Source: Treponema sp. (GTDB taxonomy: Bacteria > Spirochaetota > Spirochaetia > Treponematales > Treponemataceae). Taken from it: a stretch of 63,290 nucleotides of DNA. The stretch spans positions 1-63,290 of the forward strand of contig JAFZYR010000038.1 of NCBI GenBank assembly GCA_017616165.1. The letters run 5' to 3'. Position 1 is the stretch's first letter. Each line of letters begins with the position of its first letter. Shown here in pieces: positions 52,303-60,617 of the stretch. A model generated the notes under the pieces. The model had not been told where the DNA came from, ran no database searches, and saw only the letters and a list, made by a program, of their open reading frames with translations. Made by a program: the position numbers and the translations under genes.

Positions 52303-53540
52303 TGCGTGTCGTATTTTTCAGTTCCAATTCAAATAATTATAATTCTGCAGCCTTTGAAAATACAATTTACCCGGATCTTAATGAGCTTTGGCAGGAATTT
52401 TGCAGTCTTCATAAAGAGGACCGGTTTTATTGTGTGTCTCAGGAGCCTGCAATGTTTATGCCCGACCGCAATTATATAAAAATTGAAAGCCCTGACAGCG
52501 GTTTATCTACAGATTTATTTGTTCAAAAAATAAGTGAACTGGAGCCAGACCTTGTAATTGCTCTTTCGTTTTGGGTAACGCCTTATGACTGGCTTGCGGT
52601 TCAAGATGCAATCATTGCAGAAAAGCTACGGGAAAAAGGAATTAAGGTTATATGCCATTCAAAGGAAGCTGCACTACTTTGTTTTGATAAGTATCAGACA
52701 ATGAACTTCTTTGAAGCAAAGGGATTTCTGCATGCTCCAGGCATTTTTGTAGATCATGACCTTTATTTTTGTGCAGGAAACCAGGTAGAAGTAAAGCACA
52801 ATGTTTATAAGGAATGCATTTTGCAGCAGCTGCGTCAGGCAGAATACCCGCTCATTATAAAAAATCCTGTGGGATTAAGCTCTTACGGAATGACTGTAGT
52901 ACATTCTTACAGCGAGGCCTACGGTTATCTTAATTCCAAAAAGAATAATTCCAGCCGTCTAATAGAAAAATACATAGATGGACAGCAGTTTGGCACAGAA
53001 ATTTATGGCTCGGACGGAAATTATACAGTAATGCCGCCCTTCAGCCTTAGTGTAAACCAGTATGGCATAACAAGTCCAAAGCTTTGTCAGAAAACAGGTC
53101 CTGTAAAAGACGGGCAATATAAGCTTGAACAGCTTAAAGAAGAGCTTATTCGTTTGGCAAAGGAATTGCATTTAAACGGCTTTGCGCAGGTAGATTTAAT
53201 CTGGAGCAGCAACAGCTGGTATATAATCGAAATTAATCCAAGACTAAGTGGAATGACTACAACTTATGCGGCGGCGTCGGGCCTAAACCTCTACGAATAC
53301 CTTTATCGCGCAGTGACAGGACAAGCACTCCCTGAGCTTAAAGAAGTAATCAATAAAAAAATCCCGCTTAAGGATGAACAGGAGCTTAAAAAGCTTTACC
53401 AGGAAAAGGATGTTTTGTTTATTTCTCAGATAAAAAATCTGGAAGCCCTGCAGGAACGCGAACGAGGCTATTGCGAGGTAATAAGCCGCTCTATCTTCCG
53501 TGAAGCTTTTTTACAAGCTTTTTGTACCACCAGGCCCTAA
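52302..53540 (+). CDS. ATP-grasp ligase, substrate unknown
   Basis: 412 residues. It starts at ATG 52302 within the previous stop (TAATG); an in-frame ATG at 52245 would overlap that gene by 58 bases. The N-terminal ~110 residues have a Rossmann-like start (MRVVFFSSNSNNYNSAAF). The ATP-grasp core shows YPLIIKNPVGLSSYGMTVV, IEKYIDGQQFGTEIY and the metal-binding IIEINPRLSGMTTTYA motif. It resembles D-Ala-D-Ala ligase/carbamoyl-phosphate-synthase-type enzymes that join a carboxylate to an amine. Neighbours (MoxR set, FemAB) suggest envelope or peptide chemistry. Ends convergent with FemAB, overlapping by 50 bases. Confidence 0.82.
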   Translation: MRVVFFSSNSNNYNSAAFENTIYPDLNELWQEFCSLHKEDRFYCVSQEPAMFMPDRNYIKIESPDSGLSTDLFVQKISELEPDLVIALSFWVTPYDWLAVQDAIIAEKLREKGIKVICHSKEAALLCFDKYQTMNFFEAKGFLHAPGIFVDHDLYFCAGNQVEVKHNVYKECILQQLRQAEYPLIIKNPVGLSSYGMTVVHSYSEAYGYLNSKKNNSSRLIEKYIDGQQFGTEIYGSDGNYTVMPPFSLSVNQYGITSPKLCQKTGPVKDGQYKLEQLKEELIRLAKELHLNGFAQVDLIWSSNSWYIIEINPRLSGMTTTYAAASGLNLYEYLYRAVTGQALPELKEVINKKIPLKDEQELKKLYQEKDVLFISQIKNLEALQERERGYCEVISRSIFREAFLQAFCTTRP

Positions 53541-54636
53541 GGCTTTCGCCAAGGCTAAAAGGCTTATATAACCATCTCAAAGCGATATCCCAGCTGCCTG
53601 TTCTGTGAATTATGCGGCCGCCAAAGTTTGCCTTAAACATATAAAGCCCGTGCATAGGATGATGTTCGTTTTGTCCGTCCGGCGGCATTCCATACATATC
53701 GTAATATTTGCTTCCGTAAGCCTTAGCATCCTGCATTGCAGTCCACTGCAAAAGATGATTAGGCATTAAATTGCGTTTGTTATTACTGCTGGCTCCATAT
53801 AAATAAATGGCTTCATCCCGGCTAAAAAGCGTCATTATCGCTGCAATTTCATCCTCTTCATGCTTTGCAATATAAAGTGAAACAACAGGAACATCTTGGC
53901 CTGCTGCAAGCTCATCGGCAGAAGCTTTTATTAAATCAAGATAATAAGCCTTTGCGTGACTTGAGTTACCGTCGCGTGCATTGGTTTCCTTTGTAAGCTC
54001 ATAAAACCTGTCTATTTTTTGTGACAAGTTAACATCATTTCCTAAGTAACGGGTAACAACTACACCTTTTTTTTGTGCAAGCCTTATATTATAACGCCAC
54101 TTCTGGTGCATTCGCGAAAGGATTTCTTCTTCGCTGCAGGTTAAATCAACTAAGGTTGTGTCCGGTGGCTGAATATCAACGTGGTTCTTTTTAAGACCAA
54201 GCCTGTCTGCAAACGAAATTATCTTCATTCCGTGATTATATTCTGCCCGTTCTTCTACTGTATCAAAGGCAACATCAGGATCAAAGCGGATTGCAATTGT
54301 GCTTTTTGGAAGCTGTGGTTTTAAGGCAAAGGCAATGTCATGTAAAAGGTTTGCAAATTCAATTGTCTGATCCTGCGGACTAACCTCTTTTGAGTCAAAA
54401 GGCAATTGAGGAAAAAGCGGAATATAGGCAATGGAAAACCTTCCGCCTGCAAAGCTACGGTTGATTACAGAAACCTCTGCAACATTAGTCTGATTATTGT
54501 AAGTAACTTCAAGCTTAAAGCGTCTGTAGCTCCAGCCGTGACGTGATTTAAACTGACACCAGAACGGTGTCTGCAAAAATGATCCCTCATTTGTCTGCTT
54601 TGTAGAGTCAATAGGAAAAGCCTTTATGTCAAACAT
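53491..54636 (-). CDS. FemAB-family aminoacyl/peptidyl transferase
   Basis: 381 residues. A FemX/FemA-like GNAT pair is visible, with LQTPFWCQFKSRHGWSYRRFK (the F..c.WG. motif) near residues 20-42. The conserved LSRMHQKWRYNIRLAQKKGV and the C-terminal YYDMYGMPPDGQNEHHPMHGLYMFKANFGG follow. FemAB enzymes add amino acids from aminoacyl-tRNA to peptidoglycan precursors. Ornithine-glycine bridges are known in Treponema walls, so a glycine-adding role is possible. Third gene after metG and HD-GYP (3-base gap). Confidence 0.9.
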   Translation of the reverse strand: MFDIKAFPIDSTKQTNEGSFLQTPFWCQFKSRHGWSYRRFKLEVTYNNQTNVAEVSVINRSFAGGRFSIAYIPLFPQLPFDSKEVSPQDQTIEFANLLHDIAFALKPQLPKSTIAIRFDPDVAFDTVEERAEYNHGMKIISFADRLGLKKNHVDIQPPDTTLVDLTCSEEEILSRMHQKWRYNIRLAQKKGVVVTRYLGNDVNLSQKIDRFYELTKETNARDGNSSHAKAYYLDLIKASADELAAGQDVPVVSLYIAKHEEDEIAAIMTLFSRDEAIYLYGASSNNKRNLMPNHLLQWTAMQDAKAYGSKYYDMYGMPPDGQNEHHPMHGLYMFKANFGGRIIHRTGSWDIALRWLYKPFSLGESLRAWWYKKLVKKLHGR

Positions 54637-54639
54637 TAT

Positions 54640-56019
54640 TTATAAACCTTCAATGGAGTTGTCGTTGTATTTTTCTGTAATTTCGATGATCTGATCCTTT
54701 ATTTCCAGGAACTGTTCTGTAAGCTTTGGATCAAAGCTTTCTCCACCTTCTTTTCTGATGATTTCAAAGGCCTGGTCGTAAGATACTTTATTTTTATAAC
54801 ATCGCTTAGTTACAAGAGCATCGTATACATCGGCAATTGCTGTAAGGCGTGCACAAAGTGGAATCTCCTCTTCCCTAAGGTGGTCCGGATAACCCTTGCC
54901 GTTCCATTTTTCGTGATGATGCTTACACATTTTGGAAACCATTTTTGTAAAATCGCGTTCATAGCTTATGGAAATAATTTCATTTACAATTGTGGCTCCG
55001 TCCTGAGCATGCTTTTGAATTTCAAGATATTCTTTATCATCAACCTTTGCAGGCTTTTTAAGAATTGCATCCGAAATATATATTTTTCCAATATCATGGA
55101 AGGGTGCTGCATCCTTTAACTTCTGAATGTAGTCATCGGTAAGCTTTTCTGAATAAACACCACGCTTAACACACTGGCGGGCAAGAAGCTCTACATAATT
55201 TGAAATCCTGAGCTCATGATTTGCAGTTTCAATATCGCGGTTTTCCAGAAGATTTGTAAGATAAAGGATTGTCTTTTTATGCAGCTCAAGACTTTTAAGC
55301 TTGTTTTCGTTGTACTGAATCTTTGTAGATTCAATATCCAGCATCATCTTTTGATTAAGATTAATAAAGATAATGAGGAACGAAATTGAAAGTCCAAAGC
55401 TTGTTAATGAAATACCAAAATTTGCCAGCTGAACTATATGGCAGATAAACGGAACAAAAATAAATGAAGCAAAACCAATGTTTTCAAAGCCCATTACATT
55501 TTTGTGATATTTAAGGATAAGGAAAAGCGCTTCACAATAAAGGAAAATTTCGATTAATACTGTCAGGATAAAATATTTTCCTCTGGAATAAGTATTCTGA
55601 GGAGAAATTGTATAATAGCAGTCTGTAAAAAGAGTTATTACAAGGAAGACAATATAAAGGCAAACTGCAACTAAACAGCTTATTACATAACTCTTTCCAA
55701 TTTCGGCAGTGTGCCTGTAATAGGAAATTATGTACATTATATAGCAGAAGAAGATGAAAATACCAAACAGGAAGAAAACAAAGGAAGAAAGCGGCAGAGC
55801 TATAAGCTTCCACTTAGCGTCTGTTCCTTCGCTTATCCACATAATGATGTCTGCAATTCCATAAATTACTGCTACAATGTTAGTATATGCAAACCACTTG
55901 GCCGATTTGTTTACCTTTTTGAAAAGATAGATTGAACCGGCAATAATGATCGAGATTATTACACTATATGCATCCAAAGCAATATTGGCTGCATTAATGA
56001 TTTGTTGTGACATTGGCAA
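54640..56019 (-). CDS. HD-GYP c-di-GMP phosphodiesterase with membrane N-terminus
   Basis: 459 residues. About seven membrane helices in residues 1-215 (7TM-like sensor) are followed by a short linker and an HD-GYP domain. It contains FHDIGKIYISDAILKKPAKVD near residue 305 and MCKHHHEKWNGKGYPDHLREEEIP near 360. The HDIGK and HHExxxGxGYP motifs are intact, so activity is likely. The conserved DVYDALVTKR region follows. Translation starts 2 bases after the metG stop. Combining an aminoacyl-tRNA synthetase, c-di-GMP hydrolysis and FemAB in one operon is unusual. Confidence 0.93.
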   Translation of the reverse strand: MPMSQQIINAANIALDAYSVIISIIIAGSIYLFKKVNKSAKWFAYTNIVAVIYGIADIIMWISEGTDAKWKLIALPLSSFVFFLFGIFIFFCYIMYIISYYRHTAEIGKSYVISCLVAVCLYIVFLVITLFTDCYYTISPQNTYSRGKYFILTVLIEIFLYCEALFLILKYHKNVMGFENIGFASFIFVPFICHIVQLANFGISLTSFGLSISFLIIFINLNQKMMLDIESTKIQYNENKLKSLELHKKTILYLTNLLENRDIETANHELRISNYVELLARQCVKRGVYSEKLTDDYIQKLKDAAPFHDIGKIYISDAILKKPAKVDDKEYLEIQKHAQDGATIVNEIISISYERDFTKMVSKMCKHHHEKWNGKGYPDHLREEEIPLCARLTAIADVYDALVTKRCYKNKVSYDQAFEIIRKEGGESFDPKLTEQFLEIKDQIIEITEKYNDNSIEGL

Positions 56020-56021
56020 TA

Positions 56022-58331
56022 TTATCCTATTTCACTGTTTAATGCTTTAATTGTAACAACTTCTCGGTTATTTGCAAGTAAATTTTTGCCTGCAATCTGA
56101 ACTTTTCCGTCTACAGCCTTAATCTGTACGCTAAAGAAATCGTCGATGTTGATTTCCTGTTTTTTGGCTGCAGCTGGATCTGCTCCTTCAAGAACTACCT
56201 TTGTTCCTGGCTCTGCCCAGGATGCATCAAGAACTTCTACACAATCCTTGCCGTTTTCGTCCTTGTAATCTCCTGCAAGAAGCATACCGCGGCTTTCTAC
56301 ACCACGCATTGTACGTGGTGCAAGGTTTGCTGCAATAATTACATGCTTACCCAATAGCTCTTCTTCTTTAAGATACATGCGCAGTCCTGACTGAATTGTA
56401 CGTGGTGTTCCGCTTCCGTCGTCCAGAGTTTCTATATAAAGCTTTTCTCCTTCCGGATTTGGCTTTACGTCAACAATTTTTGCTACTGTAAGCTCGATAT
56501 TTGCATTAAAGAAGGCTTCCTGCTGTTCAACTGGAAGTGCTTCTGGTTCTGCGTGAGCTTTCTTTTCCTGTTTTTTGGCAGCTTTTTCTGCTTCCTTCTG
56601 CTGTTTACCGCTGAACTTTTCGCGGAATGCAAGCATTGTTTTCTGATCGAGCGGCTTAAAGTAAACTTCAGTTGGTCCAACAGTTGAAAGTCCTTCGGTT
56701 TTGCCCAGATCTTCCCAGGTAAGGCCAGGAACAGTTTCCATTCCAACCTTCTTTTCCTGAATATGAAGTCCAAAATAACTCATAATCTGCTGTGTATATT
56801 GAGGCATATAAGGATTCATCATAATCATAAGGTCTTTGATTACATAGCAGAGGTTGTGGATAAGGCTTTCTGCAACTGCAGGATTTTCTGTACGTGCCTT
56901 CCAAGGCTCTGTTGCCTGGAATTTTTTATTACACATATCAGAAATTTCAAACATTGTGTGGAAGGCATCCTTAAGGTCTGCCCATTCAAGATAGTCTGTA
57001 GCCTTCTTTTCAAGCTCGCGTACCTGTGTCCAAAGCTCTTCGTCTACAGGAGCGTCAGGAATCTTACCTTCGTAATATTTATTTACAAACAAAAGTGTGC
57101 GGTTTACAAGGTTTCCAAGGTTACCGATAAGTTCACCGTTGAATTTTTCCATAAAATCCTTCCAGGTAAACTGATAATCCTGTTTTTCAGGGCGGTTATA
57201 GAAAATATAGAAGCGCCAGGCGTCTGCAGGAATTCCACTTTCTACGGCATCACTTCCAAATACACCGATTCCAAGACTCTTAGAAAATTTTCCATCCTCA
57301 TAATTAAGGAACTCTGTAGAAGACATGTGATGAAGCTTAGTCCATTCATGAGGGCTTCCGAGCATTGTACAAGGGAATACAACTGTGTGGAAAGGAATAT
57401 TATCCTTACCGATAAACTGGAACAGGTCTACCTTTGGCTTATCCTTTGCTTCCTCAGATTCAGAAGGAATCCACCAGCTCTTCCAGTCAAAGCTCTGCTT
57501 TCCGGCCTTTACAAGCTCATCTGCAAGCTGTTTTGTAATTGAAATATAACCGATTGGTGCATTAAACCATACGTAGAATACCTTGTTTTCGTAGCCTTCC
57601 TTTGGAACAGGAATACCCCATTTAAGGTCGCGTGTAATTGCACGCTCCTGAAGTCCGTCGCGGATCCAGGCCTTTGTCATATTGATAGCGTTGTCTGACC
57701 AGCGGCCCTCTACACTTGCCTTTTCCATCCACTCATTAAGCTTTGAGCTGATTGAAGGCAGGTCTATATAAAGATGCTTTGTTTCTTTTACAACAGGTGT
57801 TGAACCGCAGGTATGACATTTAGGTTCTTTAAGCTCAATCGGGTCAAGCAGAGAACCACATTTATCGCACTGGTCTCCTCTTGCCTTTTCATAGCCGCAT
57901 TTTGGACAGGTACCGTCTACATAGCGGTCTGCAAGGAACATATTACAATGAGGACAGAAAAGCTGCTGATTTACATGCTCTTTGATATAGCCTGCAGCAT
58001 CAAGGTCCTTAAAAAGACTCTGTGTGATTTCTGTACACTGCTCGTTTGAAGTTCGTCCAAACTTATCAAAATTGATATTAAACCATTTATAAATCTTTGT
58101 GTGTTCCTGATAATAATGATTACACAAAGCACGAGGCTCCTTTCCTTCTTCAAGAGCCTTTGTTTCTGTAGCAGTTCCGTATTCATCTACACCACAAACA
58201 TAAAGTGTATCATACCCGCGGCTACGGCAGAATCGAGCAAAAACATCTCCCGAAAGCGACTGTATGATATTTCCCAAATGCGGAATATTATTAACATATG
58301 GTAATGCAGCAGTAATAAGTCTTCTGTTCAT
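56022..58331 (-). CDS. metG: methionyl-tRNA synthetase with C-terminal tRNA-binding domain
   Basis: Charges initiator and elongator tRNA-Met. 769 residues. The HIGH-like motif HLGN is at 18-21 in LPYVNNIPHLGN. A knuckle with four CxxC pairs lies at about 125-176 (CPHC, CPKC, CDKC, CHTC), so it is the zinc-containing MetRS1 type. The KMSKS-like motif is KFSKSLG near 347. The anticodon-binding helices follow, then a Lys/Ala/Glu-rich linker (about 575-615) and an EMAP/Arc1p-type OB-fold tRNA-binding domain (KIVDVKPNPEGEKLYIETLDDGSG). GGGGA upstream of ATG 58331 serves as ribosome binding site. Confidence 0.96.
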   Translation of the reverse strand: MNRRLITAALPYVNNIPHLGNIIQSLSGDVFARFCRSRGYDTLYVCGVDEYGTATETKALEEGKEPRALCNHYYQEHTKIYKWFNINFDKFGRTSNEQCTEITQSLFKDLDAAGYIKEHVNQQLFCPHCNMFLADRYVDGTCPKCGYEKARGDQCDKCGSLLDPIELKEPKCHTCGSTPVVKETKHLYIDLPSISSKLNEWMEKASVEGRWSDNAINMTKAWIRDGLQERAITRDLKWGIPVPKEGYENKVFYVWFNAPIGYISITKQLADELVKAGKQSFDWKSWWIPSESEEAKDKPKVDLFQFIGKDNIPFHTVVFPCTMLGSPHEWTKLHHMSSTEFLNYEDGKFSKSLGIGVFGSDAVESGIPADAWRFYIFYNRPEKQDYQFTWKDFMEKFNGELIGNLGNLVNRTLLFVNKYYEGKIPDAPVDEELWTQVRELEKKATDYLEWADLKDAFHTMFEISDMCNKKFQATEPWKARTENPAVAESLIHNLCYVIKDLMIMMNPYMPQYTQQIMSYFGLHIQEKKVGMETVPGLTWEDLGKTEGLSTVGPTEVYFKPLDQKTMLAFREKFSGKQQKEAEKAAKKQEKKAHAEPEALPVEQQEAFFNANIELTVAKIVDVKPNPEGEKLYIETLDDGSGTPRTIQSGLRMYLKEEELLGKHVIIAANLAPRTMRGVESRGMLLAGDYKDENGKDCVEVLDASWAEPGTKVVLEGADPAAAKKQEINIDDFFSVQIKAVDGKVQIAGKNLLANNREVVTIKALNSEIG

Positions 58332-58369
58332 GATTTTTGTTCCCCAAAAAGATTGTGATAATATTAATA

Positions 58370-58398
58370 ATTATAACAAAAAAAAGAGGTTGTTACAA
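58370..58398 (-). promoter_or_regulatory. promoter of the metG operon
   Basis: On the minus strand TTGTAA (58398-58393) and a consensus TATAAT (58375-58370) are 17 bases apart. The leader to ATG 58331 would be about 32 bases. Confidence 0.6.
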
Positions 58399-58447
58399 TA
58401 AATCCAATTTTAAAAAATAGCGCGAGGGAACAAAACGGGGGGCAAAA

Positions 58448-58563
58448 TGACTCTGTTTGTTGATGCCGCGGGAGCGGCATTTAATAGTTCCACTACAACA
58501 AACAGCGTCAAGCAGGCTAGCCGGCGGTTTTGACACCCGGGTTGTGACCGGGAGCTATTTTTT
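58448..58563 (+). ncRNA. candidate structured RNA with terminator, unknown class
   Basis: TGAC (58448-58451) and CTGTTTGTTG (58453-58462) pair with CAACAAACAG (58496-58505) and GTCA (58507-58510), one mismatch. Inside is ATGCCGC (58463-58469), a GGGA loop of GNRA type, and GCGGCAT (58474-58480). After a stretch with a possible GTCAA/TTGAC pairing comes a GC hairpin, CCCGG (58536-58540) and CCGGG (58548-58552), then six T at 58558-58563. The 6-G run at 58437-58442 is just upstream. There are no coding features. Upstream DNA (58399-58447) shows no convincing promoter on this strand. The metG promoter is on the other strand. Confidence 0.5.
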
Positions 58564-58581
58564 CTTATGATTCATTTTTTA

Positions 58582-58610
58582 ATGACAACGACCCTTTTTG
58601 TGTGTATAAT
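58582..58610 (+). promoter_or_regulatory. promoter adjacent to the chemoreceptor start codon
   Basis: ATGACA at 58582-58587 and TATAAT at 58605-58610 are 17 bases apart. The -10 box ends 8 bases before the ATG, so transcription would start at or beside the start codon. Confidence 0.65.
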
Positions 58611-58618
58611 AAAATATT

Positions 58619-60499
58619 ATGACAGTCTTTTTATCATATGCTATTTTATTAAGTTTAGTTACTTTAACAAGTGTCCTTTTCCTGCGCTATTTTGCTCTGG
58701 CATTTATTTATAATACTCCGGAAGAGATGTTTATCGGCGGATTTGCTATTAATATGATAGTATCTGTCTTTCTTCTTGTTGTGGTGCTTATTATTGCCTG
58801 GTTTTTCTGCAGGCCTTTTGATAAAACACTTAAAAAAATCAAGGAAGAAAATTATTCTCCAACAGAAGATGAAATAAAAAAGTGTCTTGATACCTATAGA
58901 AAGCTTAATATCCTTACAATAAGCGCAAACTTTATAGGCTTTTTTGTAGGTCAGGTTTATATGGTTTGGGATGGAATCCGTGCAGGACGTGCCGAATATA
59001 TTCTTATCCGTGCTGTTCTTATTGTTGCACAGGCTGTTGCCTTCGGTGGCATTTCATGTATGTCTACTGTAAATGGTCTTGATTCACTTTTGGCAAAGCC
59101 ACGTCAGTTCTTAAAAATCAAGTCTGTAGGCAATCTTAAAAAATACAGATCAATGACACTTACAAGCATCCTTACAATGACCTTCTTTGTTACCCTAACC
59201 TTTATGGCAATTAATATGATTTGTACCCTTTATGGTTCCTTTGCAATGCCTGATGAAGGTGTCTGGATGAAAAAAGGCGTGGTCTGCTTTATTTTATCAA
59301 TGCTGCTTGCCGGCTATCCTTTCCTTGTAATTATTTTTGGATTAACAAAGCGTATGCGTCATGCTTCCGGCGTTATGGAAGAAATTGCTCAGGAAGGTGA
59401 TTTACAGCATCATATTGATATTACAATTCTTGATGATTTTGGTGTACTTACAACCTCAATCAACGAAATGATTGATAAGCTTTCTTTGATGATTAGACAG
59501 CTTATGGAAAGCACCGATACCGTTTCCTATACCTCAAAAATCATCAATGCTTCGGTATTCAATTCTTCTAATGCGATTGATGAGTTTTCTACCATGCTTG
59601 AAAAAATCAACGGTAACTCAAGTGAACAGAATAACCTGGTATTGGAGGCCGATAAGAGTATTTCGCGCCTTGCAAAGAGCATTAAGGTAATCCGCGAGCA
59701 TCTTGCAGAACAGTCTAATTCCGTAGCAACAATTTCTTCTTCGGTAACTCAGATGACTGCAAATATTGGTTCTGTTGCCGAAACTGCAGAAAAAGCACGC
59801 GGTTCTGCCGAAGTTCTTACTCAAAAAAGTGAACAAGGTAAGCAGTCAATTGAAAATGCAATTAAAACCATGCAGGAAATTCAAAAGAGCTCTGCCGAGG
59901 TTCAGGAATTTGTTGATATCATCAAAAATCTTGCAAGTCAGACTAACCTGCTTTCTATGAACGCCGCAATTGAGGCTGCTCATGCCGGTGAATATGGTCA
60001 GGGCTTTGCTGTCGTTGCAGAAGAGGTTCGTAACCTTGCCGAATCAAGTGCCAAGAGCGCAAGAAACATCCAGCAGCATATTCAGGACATGATTGTTACA
60101 ATCGATAACGGTGTAGAAACAATCAACTCTGCCGGTGACTCCTTTATGGATATTTCCCGCAAGGTTGAAGAAACTGCAAACTTTGTAGGCGAGATTTCTG
60201 CTGCCATGGAAGAACAAAAGATTGGTGCTGCAGAAACACAGCAGGCAACAATCAATGTAGTAGATGCAGTTCACGCTGTAAATGATCTTGCCCAGACTCA
60301 GACTGATGATGCAATTCAGGTTAGAGAATTCATGCGCACTGTAGTAAAGGCCTCGGAATCTACACTCAAGGCTGTACAGGACGGTGTTATTTCTACAATG
60401 CACCTTAAAGAGTCTATTCAGGAAGTTAAGGATTCTGCCACAAACAATACCCAGTCTGTTGACGTGATTGAACAACAGATGGGACTGTTCAAAGTGTAG
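58619..60499 (+). CDS. methyl-accepting chemotaxis protein with multi-helix membrane domain
   Basis: 626 residues. Six membrane helices (about 1-31, 39-66, 98-118, 126-148, 178-205, 218-240) leave no sizeable periplasmic sensor. A HAMP-like segment (about 241-295) and a long cytoplasmic coiled-coil signalling domain follow. The conserved hairpin tip reads IIKNLASQTNLLSMNAAIEAAHAGEYGQGFAVVAEEVRNL near 430-470. There is no C-terminal CheR-binding pentapeptide. It transmits signals to CheA/CheW. The start is at ATG 58619 with no ribosome binding site. Its TAG stop is the first codon of the palindromic repeat at 60497. Confidence 0.93.
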   Translation: MTVFLSYAILLSLVTLTSVLFLRYFALAFIYNTPEEMFIGGFAINMIVSVFLLVVVLIIAWFFCRPFDKTLKKIKEENYSPTEDEIKKCLDTYRKLNILTISANFIGFFVGQVYMVWDGIRAGRAEYILIRAVLIVAQAVAFGGISCMSTVNGLDSLLAKPRQFLKIKSVGNLKKYRSMTLTSILTMTFFVTLTFMAINMICTLYGSFAMPDEGVWMKKGVVCFILSMLLAGYPFLVIIFGLTKRMRHASGVMEEIAQEGDLQHHIDITILDDFGVLTTSINEMIDKLSLMIRQLMESTDTVSYTSKIINASVFNSSNAIDEFSTMLEKINGNSSEQNNLVLEADKSISRLAKSIKVIREHLAEQSNSVATISSSVTQMTANIGSVAETAEKARGSAEVLTQKSEQGKQSIENAIKTMQEIQKSSAEVQEFVDIIKNLASQTNLLSMNAAIEAAHAGEYGQGFAVVAEEVRNLAESSAKSARNIQQHIQDMIVTIDNGVETINSAGDSFMDISRKVEETANFVGEISAAMEEQKIGAAETQQATINVVDAVHAVNDLAQTQTDDAIQVREFMRTVVKASESTLKAVQDGVISTMHLKESIQEVKDSATNNTQSVDVIEQQMGLFKV

Positions 60500-60617
60500 A
60501 TTGCCACGTTGCTGCGCTCCTGTCGCAGAGCTTACCAAGTTTGCATTGCAAACTTGCGCAATGACGTGTCATAGTGAATGATGCAATGTGTCATTGCGAG
60601 CGAAGCGAAGCAATCTA
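60497..60617. repeat. palindromic TCATTGCGAG-family repeat, copy 3, with nested palindrome
   Basis: Outer arms TAGATTGC at 60497-60504 and GCAATCTA at 60610-60617 mirror each other. The right half has TCATTGCGAGCGAAGCGAAG, as in the other copies. A nested perfect hairpin, CAAGTTTGC (60536-60544) and GCAAACTTG (60548-60556), is in the middle. Both flanking convergent genes end on TAG codons lying at the outer ends of the element. Confidence 0.9.

Noticed and set aside
58448..58563. Assigning this element to a known riboswitch or to tmRNA/6S RNA
   Set aside because: I compared it by eye with the core motifs I remember and none fitted, so I left the class open.
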